This document shows positions 23,642 to 32,342 of a stretch of DNA of 34,559 nt, one piece after another. The notes beneath the pieces were generated by a model. That model worked only from the letters and a program-made list of their open reading frames with translations, was not told the origin of the DNA and did not search any database. The stretch spans positions 1-34,559 of the forward strand of contig JAFXUY010000044.1 of assembly GCA_017524785.1 (NCBI GenBank), read 5' to 3'. This DNA comes from Bacteroidales bacterium (GTDB taxonomy: Bacteria; Bacteroidota; Bacteroidia; Bacteroidales; P3). The stretch's first letter is position 1; each line of letters starts with the position of its first letter. The translations under genes and the position numbers were made by a program.

Positions 23642-25852
23642 ATGCGCACGAGATTATATAAATATGCCTTTATCTTGCTGATTGCCGTGTGGTTGCCGTC
23701 TGCAACCAGGGGTCAGCAAATCGTCAGTGTAGACATCGACACAGCGTCGTGCATGAGCGACTCGATACATGTGAGCATAGGCTACAATGCCGACCGCGAG
23801 GTGGTGGTCCGCAACCTGTTGAGCCGCCTTTCGGTGGGTGAAACGGCGTTTTTGCCCGACGGCGAACCGTGCAACGGCACCTGCTTCTACCGCTCGACGG
23901 TGACATTCGAAGGCTTTCCCGATTCGTCGCATGTGAGGACTGTGCAGGACATCAACTTTATCCGCATCAATATCGAGCACAGCTACATAGGCGACATCTA
24001 CATGGGCATTGTGTGTCCAAGCGGCCAGCGTGCGTCGCTGATGAACTGGAAGGGCACCGGCTCGTCGAGCTGCACAGGCTCGGTGCCGGCAGCCTATCGC
24101 AGCTGGAACAGCGGCAACAATGTGTCGTCGGACACCTATCTCGGCAATGCCTACGACTTTACAAGCTATATCAACGACTGCGACTCGACGTCGAGCGGCA
24201 ACGAGCCAGGCACCGGATGGAACTACTGCTGGAGCGACAACACGGTGAACGGCTACAGCTATGCTTCGGGCGACGGCATCATCTACCGTAGCGGACATGC
24301 CCACGGCGGACGCATAGACAGCAGCAATGTGGCCGCCCACACCAACTTCTACAGACCTAACCAGAGCTTCAGCGCGCTGGTGGGCTGTCCCGTGAACGGC
24401 AACTGGAGCATCGAGGTGGTCGACGCCTACGGTGGCGACAACGGATATGTGTTCAGCTGGGAGGTGTCGCTCAACGACGAACTCATCCCCGCGGGCGGCG
24501 TGATGACACAGCGGCTGGTGGAAGGCGACAATGTGACGCAGGAGAACGACTCGACCTACTGGCTGCATGGCCCCACGGGCATCGACGTCGACACCACGAT
24601 GGGCTATATAGTGCGTGTGCTGGGCTCCAGCGGCGACACTATCGACAGCACCTTCTCGGTGCACTGGTTCTCGGCCAAACGCACCAACATCAACGACACC
24701 TTGTGCGCCGGCGACACGGCACGCTGGGGCGCGATGGCATTCCTGACCGACACCATGATAACCGAACACGGCACCACCGTCGACGGCTGCGACAGCATCG
24801 TGGAGGTGCGCTACACCTTCCTGCCCACCTACGACACCGTTGACACGCTGCGCTACTGCCGCTGGAGCGAATTCCTGTACGAAGGCATAGACTTCGGCGG
24901 GCCAATCGATTTCGACAGCCCCCACATGGCTTCCAACGGATGCGACAGCATGGTGCATGTGAGCCTGCTGATGATCGACAGCGCCTTCCTGCCACACATA
25001 CTCCTCGGCGACGACGGCAACAGCTGGAGCAGCGACACCGTGCTGCTGGGTTGCGTGCCCTACCGCATATACCTGCGCGACACCACCGAGCTTGAAGCGT
25101 GGCGCACGTGGACGGTGAGCAGCGGCGAATGGGCCTTCGACACCACGGCGGCGCAGTGGGACCTGCTGCTCGACACCGCCAGGATATATTCCATAACGCT
25201 GAAAGCAGGCAGCGTCAACGGCTGCGAAGACAGCGTGACGCTACAGGATGCCGTATGGGTGTTCGAGAATCCCACGGCCGCCTTCGACTGGGAGATAAAA
25301 GTTCCGGCCATACACGATTCGCGTACAACCTTCAAGAACCTGAGCGAGCCCAACGGCTTGAGCTACCTGTGGACCATCAACACCTTCGGTGGCGGGCAAG
25401 ACACCACCTCGGAGACGAACCCATCATACAAATGGGGCGAGCCCAACGAGAACACCGCCGGCAAATACGGCGTGCAGCTCGAGGCCTTTTGGCTGCACCA
25501 GGGGCCCGACACGCTGGTGAAGGTGTGCGCCGACACCGCGTGGGACACGGTGACGATAGTGAACGACTTCCTTGAATTCCCCAACCTGGTGACCCCAAAC
25601 GGCGACGGCGTGAACGACCGCTGGGAGGTGGTGAACCTGGTGGAGATAGGCCTGTTCCCGGTGAACGAGCTTTGGATATACAACCAGTGGGGTGTGAGGG
25701 TGTTCCACGCCCGCGACATACGCACCCACGAGGACTTCTGGGACCCCAACGCCACCGACAGCCCCGACGGCACCTACTACTTCCGCTTCTCGGCCTTGAG
25801 CGACTACGGACTGGTGAGGCGCAACGGGACGATAGAGGTGTTGAGAAACTGA
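23642..25852 (+). CDS. T9SS type B cargo protein with P-like domain
   Basis: This is a secreted or surface protein of 736 residues. The start is ATG 23642, just after the promoter, giving the signal peptide MRTRLYKYAFILLIAVWLPS. Domains: a proprotein-convertase P-like domain (about 95-280, with NIEHSYIGDIYMGIVCPSG, GTGWNYCWSDN and GCPVNGNWSIEVVDAYGGDN); two short modules ending in GCDS (near residues 382 and 433) of the kind repeated in the next gene; a PKD-like region; and the gliding-motility-type C-terminal sorting domain (from about 646, FPNLVTPNGDGVNDRW, LWIYNQWGVRVFHARD). No catalytic residues were recognised, so binding or surface-layer roles are likely. The next gene, 17 bp away, is a paralogue. 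Confidence 0.9.
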   Translation: MRTRLYKYAFILLIAVWLPSATRGQQIVSVDIDTASCMSDSIHVSIGYNADREVVVRNLLSRLSVGETAFLPDGEPCNGTCFYRSTVTFEGFPDSSHVRTVQDINFIRINIEHSYIGDIYMGIVCPSGQRASLMNWKGTGSSSCTGSVPAAYRSWNSGNNVSSDTYLGNAYDFTSYINDCDSTSSGNEPGTGWNYCWSDNTVNGYSYASGDGIIYRSGHAHGGRIDSSNVAAHTNFYRPNQSFSALVGCPVNGNWSIEVVDAYGGDNGYVFSWEVSLNDELIPAGGVMTQRLVEGDNVTQENDSTYWLHGPTGIDVDTTMGYIVRVLGSSGDTIDSTFSVHWFSAKRTNINDTLCAGDTARWGAMAFLTDTMITEHGTTVDGCDSIVEVRYTFLPTYDTVDTLRYCRWSEFLYEGIDFGGPIDFDSPHMASNGCDSMVHVSLLMIDSAFLPHILLGDDGNSWSSDTVLLGCVPYRIYLRDTTELEAWRTWTVSSGEWAFDTTAAQWDLLLDTARIYSITLKAGSVNGCEDSVTLQDAVWVFENPTAAFDWEIKVPAIHDSRTTFKNLSEPNGLSYLWTINTFGGGQDTTSETNPSYKWGEPNENTAGKYGVQLEAFWLHQGPDTLVKVCADTAWDTVTIVNDFLEFPNLVTPNGDGVNDRWEVVNLVEIGLFPVNELWIYNQWGVRVFHARDIRTHEDFWDPNATDSPDGTYYFRFSALSDYGLVRRNGTIEVLRN

Positions 25853-25869
25853 AAACCGGAATTTGAAAG

Positions 25870-28839
25870 GTGAAACCGACTAGGCACATAGCATTAAGAC
25901 TGGCGCTCGCGATATGCACGGGCATGCTTCTCGGTTTCCACCATCCGGCACAGGCGCAGCGATTCACCGACATCAACCTGCCCGACGACCTGTGCGCCGG
26001 AGCCCACCAGACGCTGACCTTCGGCCACAACCAGCAGTACAACATCAACATCTTCCAGCCGACGACGACGATGAGCCAGGCCGGCCAGGCCTTCCTGCCC
26101 GACGGCGTCTCGTGCAACGGCTCGTGCTCCTACCGTTCGGCGGTGACCTTCACCGACTTCAATCCAGGGACCACCATCACTTCGGTGCAGGACATAAAGT
26201 ATGTGAGGCTTAACATTGAACACAGCTGGATAGGCGACATATACATCGGCATCACATGTCCCAACGGCCAGTCGGCTTCGCTGATGAACTATGGCGGCAC
26301 AGGCACATCCAGCTGCCTGAGCAGCATTCCGAACAGTCATCGTGGATGGGCAAGCGGCAACAATGTCAGCAACAGCACCTACCTGGGCGTACCCTACGAC
26401 TATTCCAGTTCGACATTCCCCTGCGATGCGACGGTATCGAGCAATCGACCCGGCACAGGGTGGAACTACTGCTGGAGCAACAACACCACCAGCGGCTACA
26501 GCTATGCCTCGGGCGACGGGCTTATCTACCGTTCGGGCAACGCCCACAGCGGAAGAGTGGACAGCAGCAACGTGGCGGCACACACCAACTTCTACAAGCC
26601 ACAGCAGAACTTCGGTTCCTTGGTGGGTTGCCCGCTCAACGGACAATGGTATATCGAAGTGTTGGACGGCTGGAGTGGCGACAACGGATATATATTCAGT
26701 TGGGAACTGTCGCTCGACCCGACGCTTATCCCGCAGCCCTGCCACCTGACAAGCCGTGACATTATAGGCGACGGCATCACAAAAATCAACGACTCGACCT
26801 ACACACTGGACGTGCCTGGCAATATAACCACCGACAGCTCGATGCTGTTCACTCTGCGCATGCTCAACGACTGCGGCGACACGATAGACAGCGTGGTGAG
26901 CATCGCCGTGCACCCCAACTTCGACACACTGCTGTTCGACACAGTATGCGACCAATATGCGTGGAACAACGGCTTTGTGACCAACGACTGCACGCTGCAG
27001 AACAACCTGCAATCCCAATACCAGTGCGACAGTCTGGTGAACATACAGCTGAAAGTGCTGTATTCCACAGCCGACACACTGATTGACACGATAGTGGAGA
27101 ACAGCCTGCCATATACGGTTTGCGACACTACGATGGACCACTCGGTGACCGACACGGTGTTCCACTTCACCAACGCCGTGGGATGCGACAGCTCGTACCA
27201 CTTCTCGCTGACGGTGTGGCCCAATGTGAGCACCACCCTTGACTCTGTCATCTGTGCCCATCAGCTTCCCTTTGAATGGCAAAGCCTAACCTTCGACAGC
27301 GCAGGCATACTGTACGACACCCTGCTAGACCGTCATGGAGCCGACAGCGTGCTGGTGATGCGTCTCGGCGTGAAGCCCGACGACACGGTATATGTGGCAG
27401 ACACCGTTGTACAGAACGACCTGCCCTACATCATAGCCTACAGCGCCGTGGACGCTGCCTGCGCCGACACCACCTTCCTGCTGACAGGCAATAACGGCTG
27501 CGACAGCCTGATTCACCTGGCACTGCATGTGTGGCCAAATGTAGACACAACCCTCGACACCACCGTCTGCCGCCACCAGATGCCTATCACGTGGAAAGGG
27601 ATAACGGTGACCAACGCCGACACCGTCAGCGTGCTCGTTCTCGACTCGCACGGCGCCGACAGCATCATCTATATGCGCGTGGCGGTGCTCAACGACGACA
27701 CGGTATACCGTCACGACACCATTGTCGAGAACGACATCCCCTACTCTATCGAAGGCGGATTCCACTTCTTCAACGATGCCGATACCACACTATACCTGCA
27801 GAACTGGCAGGGATGCGACAGCACGGTGCACTACACGCTGAAAGTGTGGCGCAACGTGGAGGTACGCTACGACACCACGGTGTGCGACGATATGTGGCCT
27901 CTCGACTGGCGTGGGTATCACTTCCTCGGCGGCGGCCCCGCTAAAACCCAGGACTATACTTCCCACGGGGCCGACAGCACCACACTGCTATACGTGGCAG
28001 TAAATCCCGTCTACGACACTACCCTGCAGCCAGAGATATGCGACAACGGCATCTACACCCTCGGTCCGCAGAAACTCAATGCCACAGGGCACTACGAACA
28101 CACCTTCGCTACGGTGAATGGTTGCGACAGCCTGGTGCGTGTAGACCTCACGGTGTGGCCCACTTACAGAATAGACCATTACGACACAGCCTGCTTCTCG
28201 CAAGGCATAGAGATTGGCGGCGAGCGCTACTATGAATCGGGCATAATGCCGCACATGTATACCTCGACACAGGGATGCGACAGCCTTGTGACGCACTATC
28301 TGCACATCAAAGGCCAATACCTCAAGGCCCGCGCCCATATCACCCCCTCGATTGTAACCATGGGCAATCTTGAAGTGCAGCTAAGGGACGAATCACGCGC
28401 CGCCATAGACAGACTGTGGCTCATCGGTGACGAATATACGTCGGCCAACGAGGCGCTGACCTATGTATATCCCGAAGAATTCGACACCGTTCAGTTATAC
28501 CTTATAGCCTACAGCGAGGACGGCTGCGAAGATACCCTGCGCAGCATACTGCAGATAGACCGCTCGGTAATATTCGCGCCCAACGCCTTCACTCCCAACC
28601 AGTCGACCAACGACCGCTGGTTCTTAATTTCGAAAGACCTGAGCGAACTGGAGGTGTGGATATACAATCGCCAAGGCAACCTGGTGCACCACTACGAAGG
28701 CACAGACGGCTACTGGGATGGCACTTCCAACGGCCGCGACTGCCCTCAAGGGGCCTATGTCTTCAAAGCCGAATACCGTTCCCGCGTCTATCCAGACCGG
28801 ATGGAAACACTGACAGGCACAATACTTCTGATACGATGA
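25870..28839 (+). CDS. T9SS type B cargo protein with P-like domain and GCDS repeats
   Basis: This is a paralogue of the preceding gene, 989 residues, starting with GTG 25870 (signal MKPTRHIALRLALAICTGML, then an Ala-Gln cut region). The P-like domain (about 100-280) shares NIEHSWIGDIYIGITCPNG and GCPLNGQWYIEVLDGWSGDN with its neighbour. The middle is a run of repeats of about 105 residues, each with a GCDS turn followed by an LxVWPN strand and later an HGADS turn. GCDS lies near residues 438, 543, 648, 751 and 802. The C-terminus (from about 904, PNAFTPNQSTNDRW, VWIYNRQGNLVHHYEG) is the T9SS sorting domain. Its TGA overlaps the dapD ATG by four bases, coupling a secreted protein to a lysine-pathway gene. 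Confidence 0.9.
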   Translation: MKPTRHIALRLALAICTGMLLGFHHPAQAQRFTDINLPDDLCAGAHQTLTFGHNQQYNINIFQPTTTMSQAGQAFLPDGVSCNGSCSYRSAVTFTDFNPGTTITSVQDIKYVRLNIEHSWIGDIYIGITCPNGQSASLMNYGGTGTSSCLSSIPNSHRGWASGNNVSNSTYLGVPYDYSSSTFPCDATVSSNRPGTGWNYCWSNNTTSGYSYASGDGLIYRSGNAHSGRVDSSNVAAHTNFYKPQQNFGSLVGCPLNGQWYIEVLDGWSGDNGYIFSWELSLDPTLIPQPCHLTSRDIIGDGITKINDSTYTLDVPGNITTDSSMLFTLRMLNDCGDTIDSVVSIAVHPNFDTLLFDTVCDQYAWNNGFVTNDCTLQNNLQSQYQCDSLVNIQLKVLYSTADTLIDTIVENSLPYTVCDTTMDHSVTDTVFHFTNAVGCDSSYHFSLTVWPNVSTTLDSVICAHQLPFEWQSLTFDSAGILYDTLLDRHGADSVLVMRLGVKPDDTVYVADTVVQNDLPYIIAYSAVDAACADTTFLLTGNNGCDSLIHLALHVWPNVDTTLDTTVCRHQMPITWKGITVTNADTVSVLVLDSHGADSIIYMRVAVLNDDTVYRHDTIVENDIPYSIEGGFHFFNDADTTLYLQNWQGCDSTVHYTLKVWRNVEVRYDTTVCDDMWPLDWRGYHFLGGGPAKTQDYTSHGADSTTLLYVAVNPVYDTTLQPEICDNGIYTLGPQKLNATGHYEHTFATVNGCDSLVRVDLTVWPTYRIDHYDTACFSQGIEIGGERYYESGIMPHMYTSTQGCDSLVTHYLHIKGQYLKARAHITPSIVTMGNLEVQLRDESRAAIDRLWLIGDEYTSANEALTYVYPEEFDTVQLYLIAYSEDGCEDTLRSILQIDRSVIFAPNAFTPNQSTNDRWFLISKDLSELEVWIYNRQGNLVHHYEGTDGYWDGTSNGRDCPQGAYVFKAEYRSRVYPDRMETLTGTILLIR

Positions 28840-29633
28840 AAGAACTTATAGAAAAAGCATGGGAAGAGCGCGAACTGCTCAACGACAATGCCACACGGCA
28901 AGCCGTCGAAGAGGCCATAGCAATGCTCGACTGCGGCAAACTGAGGGTTGCCGAACCCGATAGCGACGGCCAATGGCATGTGAACCAATGGGTGAAGAAA
29001 GCCGTGCTGCTGTACTTCCCCTTGTGTGGCATGCAGACCCTCGAAGCAGGCCCGATGGAATACCGCGACAAGATACCCCTGAAACATAACTTTGAAGAGG
29101 CCGGAGTACGTGTGGTGCCGCCAGCGGTGGCACGCTATGGTTGCTACCTGGCCCCCGGAGCGGTGATGATGCCCTCATACGTGAACATCGGCGCCTATGT
29201 CGACAGTGGTACCATGGTAGACACTTGGGCCACCGTGGGCAGCTGCGCCCAGATAGGCAAGAATGTGCACCTCAGTGGCGGCGTTGGTATAGGCGGCGTG
29301 CTGGAACCCGTGCAGGCAGCCCCGGTAATTGTCGAGGACAACTGCTTCATAGGCTCGCGCTGCATAGTGGTAGAAGGCGCCCATGTCGAGCACGAAGCCG
29401 TGCTCGGTGCCGGCACCGTGATTACCGCCAGCACCAAGATTATCGACGTCACAGGCCCCGAACCAGTGACATACATCGGCCGTGTGCCTGCCCGCAGCGT
29501 GGTCATCCCTGGCAGCTATACCAAGCATTTCCCTGCCGGCGACTACAGCGTAGGCTGCGCCCTAATCATTGGTCAACGTAAAGAATCAACCGACAAAAAG
29601 ACATCACTCAATGAAGCACTGCGCCTGTTTTAG
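28836..29633 (+). CDS. dapD: Tetrahydrodipicolinate N-succinyltransferase
   Basis: This enzyme succinylates tetrahydrodipicolinate in the succinylase branch of meso-diaminopimelate and lysine synthesis. The start is ATG 28836, overlapping the stop of the upstream T9SS gene (ATGA), giving 265 residues. After a helical N-terminal domain (about 1-95) come hexapeptide repeats forming a left-handed beta helix (GAVMMPSYVNIGAYVDSGTM, WATVGSCAQIGKNVHLSGG, IVEDNCFIGSRCIVVEGA). The C-terminal strand with SVVIPGSYTKHF also fits DapD. The length is close to the usual 270-275. Confidence 0.96.
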   Translation: MKELIEKAWEERELLNDNATRQAVEEAIAMLDCGKLRVAEPDSDGQWHVNQWVKKAVLLYFPLCGMQTLEAGPMEYRDKIPLKHNFEEAGVRVVPPAVARYGCYLAPGAVMMPSYVNIGAYVDSGTMVDTWATVGSCAQIGKNVHLSGGVGIGGVLEPVQAAPVIVEDNCFIGSRCIVVEGAHVEHEAVLGAGTVITASTKIIDVTGPEPVTYIGRVPARSVVIPGSYTKHFPAGDYSVGCALIIGQRKESTDKKTSLNEALRLF

Positions 29634-29982
29634 TATTGTAATACTTCTCCTGTCATGCCTGACGGCAAGTTGCGTAAAGCACGACGAGATAGAGTTCTCC
29701 GGCACCGTGATCGACGTGCGCTCGTGCTCAAGCCTCAACCTGTCGATGGACCAGAATCCAGCCTACCTTGTTGCGCTCGACTATCCTGCCGGCATGGGTG
29801 GCAACTACTATGGCGACAGCAATGTTGTGGCCCTCTACGAGCCCACACGCCACATCATGGGCGACGACCACATACACGGCACCTTCTATCTCGACGACAA
29901 ATATTCTAGGACGACCTGCGATTGGCACAACACCGACTACGACCTGCCCGAGGGCGTATTCACCGAGACCATTGTTGATTAA
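29611..29982 (+). CDS. Lipoprotein of unknown function
   Basis: The start is placed at ATG 29611 (MKHCACFSIVILLLSCLTAS), giving 123 residues with a lipobox L-T-A-S-C at Cys21. An earlier in-frame ATG (29569) would put charged residues before the signal. The start overlaps the 3' end of dapD by 23 bp in another frame. The mature part holds EIEFSGTVIDVRSCSS, often seen at the start of small Bacteroidetes lipoproteins with a beta-barrel-like fold, but I recognise no named family. The end is rich in Asp and His. A role in the cell envelope is likely only by location. Confidence 0.8.
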   Translation: MKHCACFSIVILLLSCLTASCVKHDEIEFSGTVIDVRSCSSLNLSMDQNPAYLVALDYPAGMGGNYYGDSNVVALYEPTRHIMGDDHIHGTFYLDDKYSRTTCDWHNTDYDLPEGVFTETIVD

Positions 29983-29983
29983 G

Positions 29984-29992
29984 TGTGGATAA
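29984..29992 (-). promoter_or_regulatory. DnaA-box match upstream of dnaN
   Basis: TTATCCACA on the minus strand is an exact match to the strong DnaA-box consensus, 83 bp before the dnaN ATG. It overlaps a small GGATA-AAA-TATCC palindrome. A single box does not make an origin but could allow DnaA control of dnaN. Confidence 0.45.
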
Positions 29993-30031
29993 AATATCCT
30001 TCTGCGGGGTCAGCGTTCAATAAATTGTTTG

Positions 30032-30039
30032 TAATTTTG
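30032..30039 (+). promoter_or_regulatory. -7 promoter element of dnaN
   Basis: TAATTTTG matches TAnnTTTG, 36 bp before the dnaN ATG. No clear -33 TTTG is seen at the expected spacing. The dnaN-ftsX-DUF3098-uppP-truB run may be transcribed from here. Confidence 0.55.
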
Positions 30040-30075
30040 CATTCTGATACGAATAAAAAATAAAAACATAATAAC

Positions 30076-31218
30076 ATGAAATTCATAGTCAACAGCCAGC
30101 AGCTGCTCAAACAGTTGCAGTCACTCAGCGGTGTGCTTACAAGCAACAACACCATGCCTATCATCAACTGCTTTCACTTCCATCTGGAAGAGAATGCGCT
30201 GACCATCAAGACCACCGACCTCTCCACCACCCTCGTGGCCCGCATGGAGGTTGAGACCGGCCGCATGGAGAACGCCGAAGAAGTAGCCATCCCCTCGAAG
30301 ATGCTCCTCGAGATATTGAAGAGCTTCGACGACGTGCCCATGACCTTCAGCGTCGACCCGTCGAGCTACGCCATCGAGCTCTCCAGCGGCGAAGGCGAAT
30401 ACCACCTTGCCGGCATGGACGCCGAGACCTACCCCACAATGCCCACCGCCGAAGGCACCAGCACCGTCGTCATGAGCTGCTCCGCCCTGGTGGCAGCCAT
30501 CAACAAGACCTACTTCGCCACCTCGAACGACGAGATGCACCAGCAGATGAGCGGCATCTTCTGCGAGATGACACCCGACGGCGTCACCTTCGTGGCCACC
30601 GACGCCCACAAGCTCGTCCGTTACCGCCGCAAAGACATCACCTCGTCCGAGAGCACCAACTTCATCCTGCCCAAGAAGCCCATCACCATTGTCAAGAACA
30701 TTCTGGCTGCCCGCAAGGACGACGGCGACATCACCGTAGAGTATAACAACACCAACCTCTTCATCACCTTCGACAACTTCTACATCGTCTGCCGCCTGGT
30801 CGATGGCCGCTACCCCAACTACGAGGCTGCCATTCCCAAGGACAACCCCAACAAACTCATCCTCGACCGCCAGTCGTTCCTCAACACCCTGCGCCGCGTC
30901 AGCATCTTCGCCAGCGAAGCCACCCGTCAGGTGCGTCTCTCCATCTCGGCCAACAAAGTCGACATCTCGGCCGAAGACCTCGAGTTCTCCAACAAGGCCC
31001 ACGAGAGCATCCCCTGCCAGTATGAGGGCGACCCAATGGACATAGGTTTCAACGCCAAGTTCCTCACCGAGATGATTTCCAACCTCGACACCGAGCAGGT
31101 GCTCATCGAACTCTCGCACCCTTCGCGCGCGGGTATCATATTCCCCTATGGCGACGAGGCCGAAGGCAAGCAGGACGATATCCTGATGCTTGTCATGCCC
31201 GTAATGTTGGCAAACTGA
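30076..31218 (+). CDS. dnaN: DNA polymerase III beta sliding clamp
   Basis: This is the ring-shaped processivity factor that tethers the replicative polymerase to DNA. The protein has 380 residues and three repeats of the clamp fold. Family segments are MKFIVNSQQLLKQLQSLSGV, TMPIINCFHFHLEENALTIK, FVATDAHKLVRYRR, the interdomain GRYPNYEAAIP, VSIFASEATRQVRLSIS, and the C-terminal MLVMPVMLAN forming part of the protein-binding cleft. The next gene, ftsX, begins one base after the stop. Upstream are a -7 element and a DnaA-box match. Confidence 0.97.
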   Translation: MKFIVNSQQLLKQLQSLSGVLTSNNTMPIINCFHFHLEENALTIKTTDLSTTLVARMEVETGRMENAEEVAIPSKMLLEILKSFDDVPMTFSVDPSSYAIELSSGEGEYHLAGMDAETYPTMPTAEGTSTVVMSCSALVAAINKTYFATSNDEMHQQMSGIFCEMTPDGVTFVATDAHKLVRYRRKDITSSESTNFILPKKPITIVKNILAARKDDGDITVEYNNTNLFITFDNFYIVCRLVDGRYPNYEAAIPKDNPNKLILDRQSFLNTLRRVSIFASEATRQVRLSISANKVDISAEDLEFSNKAHESIPCQYEGDPMDIGFNAKFLTEMISNLDTEQVLIELSHPSRAGIIFPYGDEAEGKQDDILMLVMPVMLAN

Positions 31219-31219
31219 T

Positions 31220-32074
31220 ATGAAAAGCAAGGTTAATCTCTGGGGCACCTACGGAACCACCGTGCTCGGCATCACCCTCGTGCTGCTGATGCTCGGCCTG
31301 TTGCTGGCCATCGAGTACCACTCCTACCGCCTCACCCACGACGCCCAGGAGCGCATCACCTACAAGGTCGACCTCTCGCCCGACGTCAGCGACTCGCTGG
31401 CCATAGCCCTCAGCAAGGCCGTCGGGGCCATGCCCTATGTGAAGCACGTGGACTATATCTCCAAGGCCAAGGCCGCCGAGATATTCACCGAGGAACTCGG
31501 CGAGGATTTTGTAGGCTTCGTTGGCTACAACCCGCTTTACCCCTCGCTGATGGTCAACTTCAACGTCAGCCTGCTGCCCGACAACAGCACCCAGGTGCTC
31601 GACAACTTCTGCGCCGAAGTCAGTGCCCTCGAGGGCGTCACCGGCGTAGCCTATCAGGAGAACGTGGTCAGCGAGCTGCGCGAAGTGTTCTACAAGCTCT
31701 CGTGGTTCCTCATAGTCTTTGTGGTGTTGCTGCTGCTCATCACCATAGTGCTTATCGGCAGCCTCATCCGCATAGCCATCTATGCGCGCCGCGACACCAT
31801 CCACACCATGCGCCTTGTCGGTGCCACCGCAGGCTTCATTTCGCGTCCATTCCTCTGGCGTGCCGTGCTCTACGGTGCCCTTGGCGGCATTTTCGCATCG
31901 CTGCTCACGGTCATAGCCCTCTGGGTGGCCTCCAACGAGCTAAGCATCGACCTCATGGCCACCGTCCACTGGCCTTGGTACGGAGCCATAGCCGCCGCAC
32001 TCGTGCTGGTGGGCATAGCCATCACCTACCTCTCCACGGCCATCACCGTGCGTCGTTACATCGTAAACAATTAA
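31220..32074 (+). CDS. ftsX: Cell division protein FtsX
   Basis: This is a permease-like membrane protein that with FtsE links the divisome to activation of peptidoglycan hydrolases. The protein has 284 residues and four membrane segments (about 12-32, 165-190, 215-240, 250-275). The large extracytoplasmic loop after the first segment contains YISKAKAAEIFTEELGEDF, a typical FtsX pattern. The cytoplasmic RIAIYARRDTIHTMRLVGAT is the coupling region. It lies one base after dnaN; ftsE is not in the window. DUF3098 and uppP follow, as commonly in Bacteroidales. Confidence 0.92.
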   Translation: MKSKVNLWGTYGTTVLGITLVLLMLGLLLAIEYHSYRLTHDAQERITYKVDLSPDVSDSLAIALSKAVGAMPYVKHVDYISKAKAAEIFTEELGEDFVGFVGYNPLYPSLMVNFNVSLLPDNSTQVLDNFCAEVSALEGVTGVAYQENVVSELREVFYKLSWFLIVFVVLLLLITIVLIGSLIRIAIYARRDTIHTMRLVGATAGFISRPFLWRAVLYGALGGIFASLLTVIALWVASNELSIDLMATVHWPWYGAIAAALVLVGIAITYLSTAITVRRYIVNN

Positions 32075-32084
32075 TCGTCCAACC

Positions 32085-32339
32085 ATGGAAAACAAAATAG
32101 AAAACAAGAACGACGAACAAGGTCTGCAAATGACCTTCGGTCTCGTGAACTACATTCTCATGGCCGCCGGCATCCTGCTGCTTGCCATAGGCTACATCCT
32201 GCTCAGCGGCGGCGGCAGCGACGATCCCAACGTCTTCAACCCCGCCATGTTCGACGTACGCCGCCTCTACGTGGCCCCAATACTCATCGTGCTGGGCTTC
32301 GTGGTCGAGATTGTCGCCATAATGTACAAGAAGAAGTAA
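32085..32339 (+). CDS. DUF3098 family small membrane protein
   Basis: This is an 84-residue protein with a charged N-terminus and two membrane helices (about 17-40 and 59-80). Between them is a short loop with the conserved FNPAMFDVRRLYVAPILI, which fits the DUF3098 family. Members sit between ftsX and uppP in Bacteroidetes genomes, and this arrangement is kept here (11 bp after ftsX, 3 bp before uppP). Its function is unknown; the context suggests the cell envelope or division. Confidence 0.87.
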   Translation: MENKIENKNDEQGLQMTFGLVNYILMAAGILLLAIGYILLSGGGSDDPNVFNPAMFDVRRLYVAPILIVLGFVVEIVAIMYKKK

Positions 32340-32342
32340 GCT

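Noticed and set aside
25894-27282. 462-codon open frame opposite the second T9SS protein gene
   Set aside because: It is an antisense frame to a gene with clear signal, P-like and sorting domains; no motif of its own.
28656-28835. N-terminal extension of DapD from 28656
   Set aside because: It lies entirely within the T9SS sorting-domain coding region in another frame; the ATG at 28836 gives a normal DapD N-terminus.
30121-31248. 375-codon open frame opposite dnaN
   Set aside because: It is a Val/Gly/Glu/Asp-rich antisense shadow of a clear sliding clamp gene.
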